A stretch of DNA of 64,000 bases from Panaeolus papilionaceus (Eukaryota; Basidiomycota; Agaricomycetes; Agaricales). The DNA is taken from the NCBI GenBank assembly GCA_015501605.1, contig JADNRZ010000002.1:1798001-1862000 (forward strand). Reading direction: 5' to 3'. A program made the position numbers and the translations under genes. Below the pieces are notes generated by a model, which ran no database searches, was not told where the DNA came from, and saw only the letters and a program-made list of their open reading frames with translations. Below, piece by piece: positions 11,818-23,265 of this stretch (positions are counted from its first letter, which is position 1; each line of letters opens with the position of its first letter).

Positions 11818-11998
11818 CTGTGACACTGTACTGCGCTGCTCTTCACAATAATTGATTCATTGTCCAACATAGACGCCCGTATATACTACACTCCAACCTT
11901 TTATATTGTCTTGAGATAAAATAACAGGAGGCAATCAGATCCGAATGGTATTGAATCATCCCTGCCGCGGTCCAGCCAAAGGACAAGGTCAAAAAGTT

Positions 11999-12091
11999 CG
12001 CTGGAAGCAGGATTTGAACCTACGCGGTGAAACACCAAGTGATAGATTTGATAATTCAAATCACTCGCCTTAACGACTCGGCCATTCCAGC
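11999..12091 (-). tRNA. tRNA-Ser(UGA) with an 11-nt intron
   Basis: Read on the minus strand from 12091, the acceptor stem GCTGGAA pairs perfectly with TTCCAGC (12006-12000), with discriminator G at 11999. The D arm is GCC/GGC. The anticodon stem AGTGA pairs with TCACT. The loop gives anticodon TGA at 12058-12056, followed by A37 and an 11-nt intron at 12054-12044, the canonical eukaryotic position one base 3' of the anticodon. A long variable arm (GGTG-TTT-CACC) identifies a class II serine tRNA. The T arm is GTAGG-TTCAAAT-CCTGC. It decodes UCA and, by wobble, possibly UCG. Confidence 0.94.
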
Positions 12092-12248
12092 TCATGGCAG
12101 AACTCGGGTGTGTGTAACTATAATAGTACTAGTAAGGGTACCATTGATTGTTTGTGTTGGTTCCAAATTTTGCTGTGTGGCAGTATAGCACTCTTGTCTT
12201 TCTACCACTCACTCGCCTTTCTATATCTGATTCTCTCATTAATTCATA

Positions 12249-12945
12249 ATGGATTCTTTAATTCCCTTTACTACCTCTGGCTCTCTGGTCGATTGTGTGG
12301 ACAGTACGTCTACCCAAAAATCATCACTACTGCTTGCAATTCTGTCCTAAGCACACACTCTCTCGTCCATTGACATTTCCTTTCATTCAACATAAATAAA
12401 TCAACCCTATGTCAACCGCAAACTCTACCATCGTCACTCCCCTTTTACGTCGTTTATTTGCCTAGGAAAGATGCTCGTAATCCTACGTGACGGCAGAAAG
12501 CTTCATGGCGTTCTTCGCTCCTATGACCAGTTCGGTATGTTGCAGCGTTGCCATCTATCCCTCCCAGGGACTTACTGCGTGATACGTACTACCATGACCT
12601 TCTCAGCTAATTTAGTGCTGGAGGATACTGTGGAACGAATATATCATGGCAATGCTTTTGCAGAAAGCTGGCACGGCCTTTTTCTAATTCGCGGAGAAAA
12701 TGTCGTATTGCTCGGTGAAATAGTACGCTCTGATCGCCCTCGTCCTCTTTTTCTCCCTCAAAAATTCTTTGCAGGATCTCGACCAAGAGGATGATGTTCC
12801 TTTGAAACAAGTCGACTATAATTTACTCGTCTCTTACCACAAGCAAGATGCCGATACCAAGAAGGAGCGAGAAGAGGTCAAATCTCAAATCTTGTATGAG
12901 CAGAAAGGTTTCTGCAAGGAGGGAGGAGAGGGCGACGGATACTGA
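12249..12945 (+). CDS. LSM1: U6 snRNA-associated Sm-like protein LSm1
   Basis: This is the cytoplasm-specific subunit of the Lsm1-7 ring that binds the 3' end of deadenylated mRNAs and promotes decapping with Pat1. The start at 12249 gives [18 protein letters not shown]. After an intron at 12304-12465 it continues [19 protein letters not shown] (Sm1 motif). A second intron at 12535-12606 precedes [13 protein letters not shown]. The Sm2 motif is [15 protein letters not shown], followed by a third intron (12723-12774) and a C-terminal extension, [18 protein letters not shown], to stop 12943-12945. The first exon is needed for the conserved N-terminus, which is why I start upstream of the internal Met at 12471. 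Confidence 0.95.
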
Positions 12946-13417
12946 TCCCTCAATGGCAACACTCACTCTCTGCCCCCCTCTGCCCTTTGACAATATTGTA
13001 ACATAGATGTTTATCCCAATGTGATTTACAGAATTGCGACGATATTGAATATACGAACTGAGAGATGTGCATGGTCATCGGTCAAGATCAAGTCAGGTAA
13101 CTTTGACGTTGGTAAATAAAATTTAAGACTAGTTATACACAAGACAAGGCTATTTGCCGATGCTATTCAGGTGTAAATGCTACAAGTACGGACTTGACAA
13201 GAGAATGGCGTTGCGAGCCATTTGGCAATCAAGATGCATTGCGAGTCGTGAAAGAAACAAGGACCGGATATATAAAAAAAGGAAAAAGAAGGATAATATA
13301 AGGTGAAGAACGAAGAGTATAACTAAAGAGAAAAAACGAATGAATAAAAAGGCTGTACATGCAAATACATGTCTATTACAGTTGAATAATGTTCAGAAAT
13401 CTTGTCCAAGACAGCTA
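12946..13417. other. Convergent 3' region between LSM1 and the Spp1-like gene
   Basis: This is 472 bases of AT-rich 3' flank between two genes that end toward each other. It contains A-rich tracts (for example near 13270-13345) compatible with untranslated tails. I see no coding frame or RNA gene. Confidence 0.4.
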
Positions 13418-16400
13418 TTAGGTAGGGGCCTTGCGTTTCCTGTTCTTTTTCTGGTTGTCTGCAGCAGCTGTAGCAGATTTAGCTTTACTGTTGCCATTGA
13501 GGAGCTTGTGGTTTGTTGACTTCAATGGCGCGCTGGGAACCGGATCGTTGACGCTTCCTTCCTTTTTGACCTCGCTGTCTGGGTCTTGCAGGTGCTGGAT
13601 TCGTGTGCGTAGCTCGACCTCCCGAGCAGAGAGCTTGCTCAAAGCGTTTTGCTTCTTGTCTTTCTCTTTGCTGATGTCCTTGAACCGGACATCCCGCCAC
13701 CTGAACCACGTAGTTAGCGGCAAAACGATAACGAGATACATATTGAAACATACCCCGCATGTCGGGAACATGAAGAGTCTTCAGGGCACCACCACTGTTC
13801 ATCGTTCCCGTCCATCTCCACATCGCCGTCGTCGGTTTTCTTGGAATCGTAGGTTTCAAACACGCTGGACCCCAATTCCATCCACTCTTCATCATCGAGA
13901 CACAACCTTTGATCCCACCCACAAAGATCCCTACTAATGGAACGCTTGCTGGCCAGAGCAAGTAGTTGTTCGCGCCAAAGGACGACTTCCATTCCTTTTT
14001 GAATTTCTTCCTTGAACTTGAGAACGTCATCAAGCAAGCTATTCAGACGCTCGACCTCTCTCTCGACCTTGGTTTGCGTCGGGAGAACGATCTGCTGCTT
14101 CTTGGATGAAACTACGGGTTTGGTCTCTTTCTCATTCTGCTCCTGCTTGACATCCACATCCATCATAGTTTTTCCTGATACGTCAGGGTCCACGATGCAA
14201 TGCACCACGCCTTCCCGTTTCTCCGCATGCTTAACGCTCTCCAAAAGCTTGTCCGTCTTGTTCCCTTTTTTTGACCAGTTGTCGATCAAGGACTGCATGT
14301 ACTTGACACCGCAGTCATCGGAACAGTATTTCGAAAAGGCTCCGCGAGCAGCTTTGTGACATGCTTTTGGAGATGAGGGATCGGGGTGCCGGAGGCCGTT
14401 AAGACACCGCTGTTTATAGGTGGTGCTAAGGTTGAGGTGTGGATGTTCTAAGTCAGATGAAATACATGAGTATCGGGGATCGAGGAGAGGAAGAGAATGT
14501 AGATACATACTCTCAATGCAAGGAGGACAAATGAATTGGTCCACAAGATCAACCTCCAATTCAGGCATGTGAACACACTGTGTATGGTACCATTCGTCGC
14601 ACCTAAAGATTGGTGAGATGTTTGATACAACGTCGCTATTGAAGCGTCATTGGGCACTCACTTATCGCAAGCAATCATGAACCGATCTTCGTCGTACTTG
14701 GTCTTGCACACACAATACAGCTTGTCCTGGTCATTAGCGACGTCAGAGTCTTCCTCCTCCTCCTTCTCCGGTTGGATTGTATCTGCTTCAAGCCCAGGCA
14801 TGACAGACGTCGACCTCGATCGAGAACCTGAGTGACTTTGAAGGGCCTTCTTGTTGGATTGTGCCTTGCCTGCCTTTGTGGTGACAGCTCCAGGTGCGGG
14901 TGTCATCGTTGTTGGAGTCGTGGAAGCGCTCTTGGTTGCTGCTGCGGATGATACAGCCCCAGCGGTTTTCTTGCTTTTGGCAGCAGGCTTGGCGCGTGGT
15001 TTGGATGCGCCAGACGCGCTCGATGAAGTGGACGCTTTTGACTCCGTGGCAGTCTATGTAGATAATGAGCAATGATATAGATGCACAGAATATAAACACG
15101 TTTACCTTCGACGATGTTTTCTTCTTTGTAGGGCCTCCCCCAGTACTACTTGATGTGGCGATTGGCTGGGGAACATCACTGGCCACCCTCTCAGAACCTG
15201 ACCCTCCCTTTTTTCCAGACCCAGCGCTGATAGTGGTAGAAGATGCAATAGTGGGGGGAGGCATTGAATCCCTGTCAGAGTTAGACCGCGGGGGTGGCCG
15301 GGCGATGACAGAAGGACCAGCGGACGAAATGACGGGTGGAGGGACAAGTAAAGAAGAGGGAGAGGAAGTTTGACCATCGGCGGATCGGAGTGGAGGGGAT
15401 TGTTGCAACTTAGCGATTGCACTAGGCACGTTGCCAATAGGAACGGCGGAAGGCGTAACTGATTTGCGGGAAACAGATGATGAAGATGATGGAGGCTTGC
15501 GACCTGTGTTAGATGGTAGTTGCAGAGTGGAAGCTGGGGCAAGGGGGCGTTCATCAACCAGACTAAGAAGCTCATCCTCAACATCGACCTCCATTCCCAC
15601 AGGGTCGTGTTTGGTTGGGGAATCGTCTTCCTCCAAAGTCCCAACTAGCTCGGACACCGCCGCATCGATTTCCAGATCCATGTCTACGTCTGCGATTTCC
15701 TGTTTCTTGACCTTGGACGGTGGTAGCTTGGAAACAACGGTGGGGCTGGAAACGAGTTCTTCCAACTCTTGCTCCAGTGCGACAGCGGCAGTGATAGGGG
15801 TCAGCGATTGATGGGACACAGGAGGGCTCTTGGCTTTGACGGGTACCGGACGTGCAGGTAATGTAGTAGTAACGGGGCTGACTGAAGGTGTTGGAGAACG
15901 AGGAGGGTCTGGACGAGCGGAAGTGGTGGGTGAAGGCTCTTCCTCAAATTGGGATAGAAACCAGGCATGCGGATCATCGTCCTGTTGCCGCTTAGGTTCG
16001 GATTGTGTTTGAAGTTTGGGCTGAACTGGACGGGAAGACTGTGATTGAGGAGGAGGAGGGGCAGGAAGGGTAGGAGGAGAAGGTTTGATAGACTTCTTTG
16101 GTGGGCGGACGTCGTCATGAAGATGCTGAGGTTTGAAATCCTGAGTGATGACACGGTGACGAGGTTTGGGCTCCTCCTTGATTTTGATAGGGTCTTCGAA
16201 CTTGGATACTGGTTTTGAGGACTCTATCTCGAGCTTTATCTCTCGGGGAACGATAGGTGGAGGGGGAGGGGGATTGACAGGCTCCTTGACAGCATGTTCG
16301 TCGGACTTGCGTGCGGCTTTTGCCCTCCCGATTTGGCTACCTGGAGGTGAGCGACGACCGAGAGGGCTGACAATGCGATGTGGATCTCGATCGCGAGACT

Positions 16401-17733
16401 CTGGTCTTGAGGTTGGTGTATGTTCTTTATCGGAAAGGAGGTCAGAAACTGCGACGACCTTCCTTGTTTGGCCATGACCCGAGCCAGGCCGATGTGGGGC
16501 AGAAGAAGGACCAGCAACTGGTGATTCAAGTCGCGGACGTGGTTCCTTGTGGTCTTGAATGGGAGACTGAGAGTATCGTGGTTTTTTTACTGGACGTGAT
16601 TCAGAAATAGGATCTGAAGAGATCTGTGATGAAGAAGACGAAGTAGGAGCAGGGTGTGAAGGAGGCGGTGGTGGTGGTGGTGGTGGTGATGTTGAAAGAT
16701 TTATTGTATTTGACAGTTGTATTGACGGTGATACTAAATGTTGAATGGAAGGTGGATGATGAGGATTTGAAGGATAATTGTCATTATCCAGAAGATCCTG
16801 TAATCGATGTCTTCGTCTTATTTCCAAAGCCCTTTCTTCTTCAATCCTCGAAATTTCAGCTTCTCGTTGTCGTTCGCGTTCGCGTTCACGCTCCCTTTCC
16901 AGCTCACGTTCACGTCGCTCCCTTTCTCGACGTCTCTCCAACTCCACCTCTTCTTCTTTACGTCGACGTTGCTCTTCAGCTTCCAGTTGTAGTTGACGTT
17001 GATATTCGAGTTCACGAATACGTTCAGCCTCGCGAATACGGTCTGCTTCACGACGTCGCTGCTCTTCCTCGAATTGGCGTCGTTCATACTCCTTCTGGCG
17101 TTCCATACGAGCGAGTTCCTCCCTTTCTCGCTCACGTTGATAGAGAATACGCTGCTGCTGTTCCTCTTCACGCTGACGACGTTGCTCCTCCTCTAGCTGA
17201 CGACGTTGGAGTTCCTTTGCCCGTAATTCTTGTTCAGCCTGTTGTTGGCGATAAAGGTCTACATCTCTTTGGCGTGGTTGTGAATGATGTCGTTCCCTAT
17301 ATTCGAGTTCATATTGCTGTTGTTGTTGACGACGTCGTTCATTGTCAACAAAATGAAGATCTTGCGGGTGGGACTGCCTCTGCTGCCTATCTTGTTGAAC
17401 AACAGGATCTTGAAGTTGGGGTGTAGGTTGTGATTGTTGACGTTGGTGAATTTGATGACGGTGAATATGAATTTGTTGATCATCGTATGGATTATGGCGA
17501 GCTAAACGAGGTGAAATTGGTGAAGCAACTCTATGGTCATATTGCTGGTGAGGTGGTTGTTGTTGGTGGTGGTGGTGTTGCTGATGATGATGAGGTTGTT
17601 GCTGTTGTTGATCGTCTACAACAATTTTCTTTCTTTCTTCAGTAGCAGCTTGAACTAGAACATCCAAAGGAGAGAATTGAGGAGTAGGATTATCACAAAG
17701 AAGAGAGGAAATGTCTAAACGACGAGATGCCAT
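13418..17733 (-). CDS. Spp1/CFP1-like PHD-finger protein, COMPASS (Set1) subunit
   Basis: This is a probable reader subunit of the Set1/COMPASS H3K4 methyltransferase. The C-terminal third has a PHD finger (YCVCKTKYDEDRFMIACDK, CDEWYHTQCVHMPELEV, ICPPC), then the Cys-rich module typical of Spp1/CXXC1 (RCLNGLRHPDPSSPKACHKA, AFSKYCSDDCGVKYMQSLI) and a late WWCPEDSSCSRHAG motif. It ends KNRKRKAPT. The N-terminal two thirds (about 870 residues from MASRRLDISSLLC) are low complexity: a Gln/His tract at about residues 40-65, a Glu/Arg-rich charged segment at about 165-315 likely to form a long helix, a Pro run near 350, then Ser/Pro-rich sequence. An intron near 15062-15111 joins both parts in frame (KKKTSSK to TATESKAS). 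Total is about 1,300 residues, much longer than yeast Spp1. Confidence 0.85.
16661..16688 (+). repeat. GGT-rich trinucleotide repeat coding for Pro run
   Basis: A short (GGT)n tract on the plus strand encodes a run of about nine prolines in the minus-strand Spp1-like protein. Together with the CAA/CAC-rich Gln/His tract at about 17540-17640 it marks the low-complexity N-terminal part. Confidence 0.7.
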
Positions 17734-18400
17734 GAATTGGGAGAGAAGGAAAGAGCAACTGATGACATAATCACTTTATACAAAACTATGTATGTATTTC
17801 AATATTATTATGATTATTAATAATTAATTAAAATAATTAAAAATGTGCAACGAGACATTGCGGCAACATCCACGCGGCGACCACGAACAGCCATCCAAAA
17901 AAGATTTCACCGCACCCAAGTCCCATTCTAAAATATTTCTTTATTCTCCAGTCAACTTGACGATCCCTCGGTCATCGATTCAAACATCCATCCTATAAAG
18001 GCGGGTGATTCGTCGGAGAGATGCTTTTATGTGACTATAAAAAATGAAAAATAAAAAAAGTCAATAAAAATGAATTTATAACCAAGTTTCTTTCGCTCTC
18101 TCACCTGTGGTTTTTGCGTTAAAATAAACAAAAGAAATAAAAAAGTTGTTTAAATAGTTGTAAGAAGATTGAAACTGTACAGTTTATGAAATAATTAGGA
18201 CCCAAGACACTCAGCCACGAATGAATCGTGAGAAATAAAGGAATATTTTGATTTGTTGATTCTATTCCATCGATCGTTGGAAATCCAAATCAATTGATCA
18301 CATTTTATTCGATTTTCTCTTTTTGAATCCCCTTTCCCTCTCCCATCATCCCCTTTTCTTTCTACTTCGTTGATTGGATTCAAAAGGTGCCCCGTCAAAA
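17734..18400. promoter_or_regulatory. Divergent AT-rich promoter region, Spp1-like / Stm1-like
   Basis: This is a 667-base gap between divergent start codons. It is strongly AT-rich (for example 17790-17850 and 18030-18180), with a GC-richer island around 17850-17910. The Stm1 side has a C/T-rich leader ending directly at the ATG. I recognise no RNA gene or coding frame. Confidence 0.4.
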
Positions 18401-19670
18401 ATGTCGGTGGCCACAAAAAACCCCTTTGCCCTCTTGGATGGTACTGTATATCTCTTCAAAATTTGAACTTTTATTCCTTTTTTTTTTTTTTTCTAATTAA
18501 AACAAAATTTATTTAGATGACGCTCCTGCAGCTGCCCCCGTAGTTGAGAAGAAAGAGGCTCCTGCTCCTCCTCCCTCTGCAACTCGAGGAACTCAGAAAA
18601 CCAGAGGTGGACCTGCCTCCCGTGGTGGAAAATATTATGCTCGTGGTGGAAAGCCCCCTGCATCAAAGGATTCCCCCGTAGGTGAAGACCCTGCTCCCGA
18701 AGGCCAGAAGAAATGTTCGTTTGATACTCGCTTTCTCTTTTTTTTTTAAAAAAAAGAAAGGATTTTGATTTTTAAAATCTTCAAATTTAGTCGATGGCAA
18801 TCGTGAAGGTGGTCGCGGCAGGGGTCGTGGTGGCCGTGGCCGTGGTGGTGATCGTCCATCCAGAGGCCGTCCTTTTGATAGGCACAGCCAGACCGGTAAA
18901 ACGTTAGTTTCACACCCTGATCTTGTAAGATCGTGAAACCAGTATTGACCATATCACTTCAGCGATTCCGACAAGAAGATCCATCAATCCTGGGGAGGTG
19001 ATGATGGCAACACCGAATTGAAGGCCGAAGAGGCTGCCTCTACCGATGCTGCCGCTGAGTGGGGTGCCCCTGCCGCCACTGATGCTGAGGCTTGGGGTAC
19101 TGCTGCCCCCGCAGAGGGAGAGGCCGCTGAAGGCGATGCCAAGCCTGAAGGTCGTCCCCGCAGAGAAAGGGAGCCAGAAGAGGAGGACAACACCCTCACT
19201 CTTGACCAGTACCTCGCTCAGCAGAAGGAGAAGGAATCAGCCATCCCCAAAATCGACAACACCCGTAAGGCCAACGAAGGTGCTGAAGGTGATATCTGGA
19301 AGGGTGCCGTTGCCCTCTCTAAGAATGAGGAGGAGGAGGCTTACTATGCCGGCAAGGTTCGTTTAATCTTCAACTTTATCATTTCTTGATCCCATTTAAT
19401 CGTATGTCATTTATCTCTTTACTGTAGACCAAGAATGCTCCCAAGGGTCGCACCACCGAGAAGAAGGAGAAGGTCTTCATCGAAATTGACGCCCGCTTTG
19501 AGCGCCCTGATCGCGGTGGACGTGGACGCGGACGTGGTGGCGACCGTGGTGCTGGTGACAGAGCTCGTGGTGCTGGCCGCGGCCGCGGCCGTGGAGGCCG
19601 TCAAAACGGTTCATCTGCCACTCCTGCCGTCAACGTTGATGACCAAACTGCTTTCCCATCTTTGACTTGA
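18401..19670 (+). CDS. STM1: Stm1/SERBP1-like ribosome-associated RNA-binding protein
   Basis: This belongs to the Stm1 / HABP4-SERBP1 family, which occupies the mRNA channel of non-translating 80S ribosomes. The start at 18401 gives MSVATKNPFALLDDDAPAAA, the N-terminal motif shared with Stm1 and SERBP1. RGG-type repeats follow (GGRGRGRGGRGRGGDRPSRG), then HSQTGKTDSDKKIHQSWGGD, an Ala/Glu-rich segment, and LTLDQYLAQQKEKES, the family's core signature. A second Gly/Arg block near the C-terminus (RGGRGRGRGGDRGAG) precedes the end VDDQTAFPSLT. Introns lie at 18441-18516, 18715-18790, 18903-18962 and 19357-19427. The first intron contains a long T tract. Confidence 0.93.
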
Positions 19671-20118
19671 ATAATTGTGGTAAACGCCCATTGGTAGATG
19701 ATACTCGTCTACACACCTATTGAAAAAGGCCAAAAGCTCATTATGGTTCTGATATTGTTTTTGGGTGTCATTGAGAAGTCCTGCTCTATACATGTTTCCT
19801 TGGTCAATGACACTGCTCTGCATTTATAATCTCATCTCTCCTTTCCCCCCCTTGCCCTTGGTTGCTGTTCCATCCAAGTGTGTGTGTGTGTGTAATCCAT
19901 TCGTCTTCCTTACTATTCCTCCTGTTGCTGCAATGATTATAATCACCATGAATGTTTTATAATGACCCCGGTTTCAAAAGGAAAGCCCCTGACCCGCAAC
20001 CTAGCGAAATGAAAGAAATGCCTACTCCACGTGCGCCCCTCACAAATAGTCTTGACTCCTCTCTGGTTTTTGAATTTTCGTTCCCCAATCCTCAGTTACA
20101 TTCTACAACTTTTACCAA
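19671..20118 (+). other. Stm1-like 3' region and tau55-like promoter
   Basis: This 448-base stretch includes the 3'UTR of the preceding gene, a short (TG)n microsatellite at about 19879-19893, and a promoter for the next gene. A CACGTG hexamer lies at 20028-20033 in the promoter portion. No coding frame is supported. Confidence 0.4.
19879..19893 (+). repeat. (TG)n microsatellite
   Basis: A short dinucleotide repeat lies in the 3' region of the Stm1-like gene. It is noncoding. Confidence 0.7.
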
Positions 20119-21474
20119 ATGATTGAAAAGATCTATATTGCTCGCCATGGTATGACCCCCGTCGAGTATATATTTTCTCGACAGCTGACATCTTGCCTCT
20201 TGGTTCTTACCCCGATGGGTAAATAGGTTTTAGATTGAACTGGATTAGTTCGACGTGGTGCGTGTGATCAGGCGACCTCTTGATGTTGTCGTCTTCTCAC
20301 TGCTCTTGTTTCTAAAAGGCAATCCCCAACTGGTCTTGCTAGAGATCCCCCTCTGACGGCTTATGGAGAGGTAGGTAGTGACATGCTCATGTGCTCGATT
20401 TCGCAATCTAGCCTTTAAAATCATTCATTTCGGAGTATCTCTCATTTACTGATTATATCTATTGCCTTTTCATTGCCATCGTTGCTTGACCTGGTATTGA
20501 CCATGAAAAAAACAGACTCAAGCCCAAGAACTAGCCCAATACTTCCTCTCATGCCCGGACCACGAACGTCCCACAGCCATCTTCTCCTCACCATACTGTG
20601 AGTTATTTCACTCTCCTATATCTTAAACTCCGCAAATAGTCTCTTCGTTCTATTATTATTATTATCGTGCTCTTTTACCGTATGATTCTTTTTGAAAGAT
20701 CCCTCCTAATTAACTGCTTTGAAAGATCGTTGTCTTCAGACATCCCAGCCATTAGCAAAGGCACTTGGATTGCCGATTTATGTTGAGCATGGTCAGTCAT
20801 AACGTTCCTTACTGCATTTCTCCAATGACATCAACCATCACGCTTTTTAGGTATCGCCGAATGGTATTCCCCAGTTACTCCAGGGACAGGCCTGCATCCC
20901 CGTCCAGGATCTACCGAGTCTCTCCAGTCTTTCTTCCCAGAGGTAGACTCTTCATGGCAAACCCTCTATTACCCAACACGCAAGGGAGAGACCGTAGAAG
21001 AAGTCCATGATCGCACTGACACATTTGCGTCTGCCTTTGTCGACGCCATCGCACAGCGTTTGCCGGCTGAGAAACAGAAGCGCATCCTTCTTGTCACACA
21101 TGCCGCCACGGTCATTGCGCTCGCTCGTACTTTTATAGGCGAGCGCGAGGTCCCCATGAAGGCGGGATGTTGTTCCCTTACAGAACTTGAACGAAGACGG
21201 GGTGAGAATGGCGCACATAGGATCTTGGGCGGATTCAAGCCTGTCATGCTTGTAAGTGGACAGCACCTTAAAGGGGGCTCCTCCCGCGAGTGGGGATTTG
21301 AAGACATCGAAGTTGAGAAAGGACGGGTATGTTATCGGATTTATGTCGTTGCTCTGCATCTGATGGCTGCATCTTTTTTAGGTCGTCGACGATCCCGGTG
21401 TCCCTGGCTCCGAAAATGAGAAGGACGAACCAGTCGGGCTACAAAGTAACCACTCGACTGTCAGCAACCTGTGA
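20119..21474 (+). CDS. Histidine phosphatase-superfamily protein, TFIIIC tau55 (TFC7)-like
   Basis: This has the phosphoglycerate-mutase/histidine-phosphatase fold. The first exon (20119-20149) encodes MIEKIYIARHG, the catalytic RHG motif with its phospho-accepting His. After two short exons (FRLNWISSTWQSPTG, LARDPPLTAYGE) come AIFSSPYYRCLQTSQPLAK, GIAEWYSPVTPGTGLHPRPG and ILLVTHAATVIALAR (second catalytic His). The GxAEWY-PxTxG-HPRPG segment resembles the yeast Tfc7/tau55 group and Ubash3-like phosphatases rather than glycolytic mutases. I infer a phosphatase or a TFIIIC-associated role; which one is not decided by sequence. There are seven exons with several introns of 50-150 bases; stop at 21472-21474. 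Confidence 0.85.
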
Positions 21475-21640
21475 TGACTCGAATGTGTCCCAAAGTTATT
21501 TAGACACATTTGACTTTCGATCAACTCTGAAATTTACATAGAAAAGAGAGAAAACGGCTTTGTTTCGTGTTTACATATGTACGACTGCATCTTGTATGTA
21601 ATGGATCCGGCTTCTATCTAGATATCTCGACCATAGATCG

Positions 21641-22962
21641 CTAGAACCGTATATACGCGCTGGCATAACTCACACTTGAATCCTGAATAGTTTGACATTG
21701 ACTACTCTGTTCATAGCGAACCCATTTAAGCACGGGCGATATCGCCTTATCGACTTCGAGCTTGGATAATGCTCCGAGAAGAACCCCAATAGGATGACGG
21801 CCGCATATGGTGTTCTTCGTGCGTTGGAGGTACTTCTCAAAAGAGGCATGAGCTTGCGCAGCAGTAGAAGGCGGTTGTGTTAAAATATCCATTGCCTCGT
21901 GATCCAGCTTGCTGATGGATTGGTAGATCGGAAATGCATCAGAAGGGGTGTTATTGCGGGACAGGCGTATTCCTGCCGTTTCCGCAGATGATGCACTTGG
22001 ATAGTAAAAGGTGTAAGAGAACCGGGAGCCCCTGAAGAAGAAGATTTCAGTATATCAACTCGGGCAGGGGGGAGGAAACAACATACCAATGACAAAAGTC
22101 ACTAGACACGATAAAGAAGGTGTCATCACTGGCGAGATAAGAAGCTAAAATCGCTCCGTATGCAGCCTCGGTTTCTTTCGAGATTGCTCCCACTACTATC
22201 GGTACGATGGTTATATTTTTACTGAGGGGTGCTGCAAGTTAGACGTGGCACAGCACAATATGGTAAGAAATACCCTTCAAATATTTTCCTGACATATGGC
22301 AAGTGCATCTCAATGCTATGCTCGTCTTGGTCCTGGTTCTGCGTCATCGATTCAAACTTGCCTGTTGCGTGCAATTCTTGAATGACTTGATTCATAAAAA
22401 CGTTATATGGTCTATGGCCGTCCGTGCTTGTTATCCAGGCATAAAAACGCACCCTCTGTATCCAAGGGTAGCTCACCAATCGGTGTGTCATAGGTCTGGC
22501 ATCGAGACAAGGCGCAACCATCGAGGTAGAAGTGATGGGAAGGTCCGAGGATAAACACACGCTTTCTATATCTTTGTTCAGCGCATACCACAATATCAGA
22601 TCACAGGAGACGGACATGGAGGAAGTATCGATGCTCTTGTAGGCCCAAGCAGCAGCGGCTCCAGAATACGAATATCCGGCATGTCTGCAAGTAACATTAA
22701 GAAAGGTCACTTGAGAGGCATCGATTGACTTGCGGTGCAATAATCGCTTTGCAACCTTGAATAGGATACAGCTCTTCTGTTCCGTCAACTTTTTGAAGCC
22801 ATCGGGATAGCTCAATCCCTAGGACTTTGCCTGAAAACATTTATCAGCAGTCGTCAGCACCTCCAAGGCGAGAGGTATCACCATCGAGTGTATACCAAGA
22901 CCCGGCATGAGAAGCAGCTCTGATAGACCTGCTTGTGATGTTAAAACGGTCGTACAACGCAT
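21641..22962 (-). CDS. MHO1: MEMO1 family protein (Mho1)
   Basis: This is a member of the MEMO family, related to non-haem iron dioxygenases; the yeast and human proteins act in signalling and redox or metal homeostasis. The spliced protein reads SHAGSWYTLDGKVLGIELSR, APHAGYSYSGAAAAWAY, VFILGPSHHFYLDGCALSRC, YDTPIGELPLD, EHSIEMHLPYV, VGAISKETEAAYGAILASY, FIVSSDFCHWG and GRHPIGVLLGALS, with the conserved metal-ligand His and Cys residues. It ends VSYASAYIRF. A 49-base intron at 22685-22733 has a GC donor (GCAAGT) and is needed to make APHAGY. The exact start is uncertain. I use ATG 22962 with a tiny first exon; an alternative starts near 23088. Confidence 0.88.
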
Positions 22963-23265
22963 ACCTGACAAAAACCTAGAACTCGCATAATACTCAATGA
23001 TTTTTAAAGGATTAGCGTTCAAAGTGAAATAGCGACTGGGAAGAGACAGATGCGAGACTACCGCAAACGGAGGAGAGCTTGGTTGCATCATTGATCCATT
23101 CAAAAGGTGATAACATCAGCAAATAAGCACTGCTGGTAGACTTAAGCTAGACAATGGTACGTTTGTGTGTGCGGGATTAATATTGCATATGGCATGTCGA
23201 TGGTGCATAATCCGGCATACTGATATTACATGAAAGGATGCAAAGAAAAAAAAACCAACAACAAT
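22963..23265. other. Region upstream of MEMO1 and downstream of eL32
   Basis: This 303-base gap lies between two minus-strand genes: the MEMO1 promoter on the left and the eL32 3'UTR on the right. A frame at 22963-23103 could hold an alternative MEMO1 first exon (MMQPSSPPFA, followed by an 11-nt exon), but support is weak. Confidence 0.3.

Noticed and set aside
16656..17426. Long plus-strand open frame (256 codons) opposite the Spp1-like gene
   Set aside because: It is the antisense of the Glu/Arg/Gln-rich segment and consists of Val/Leu/His-rich shadow sequence.
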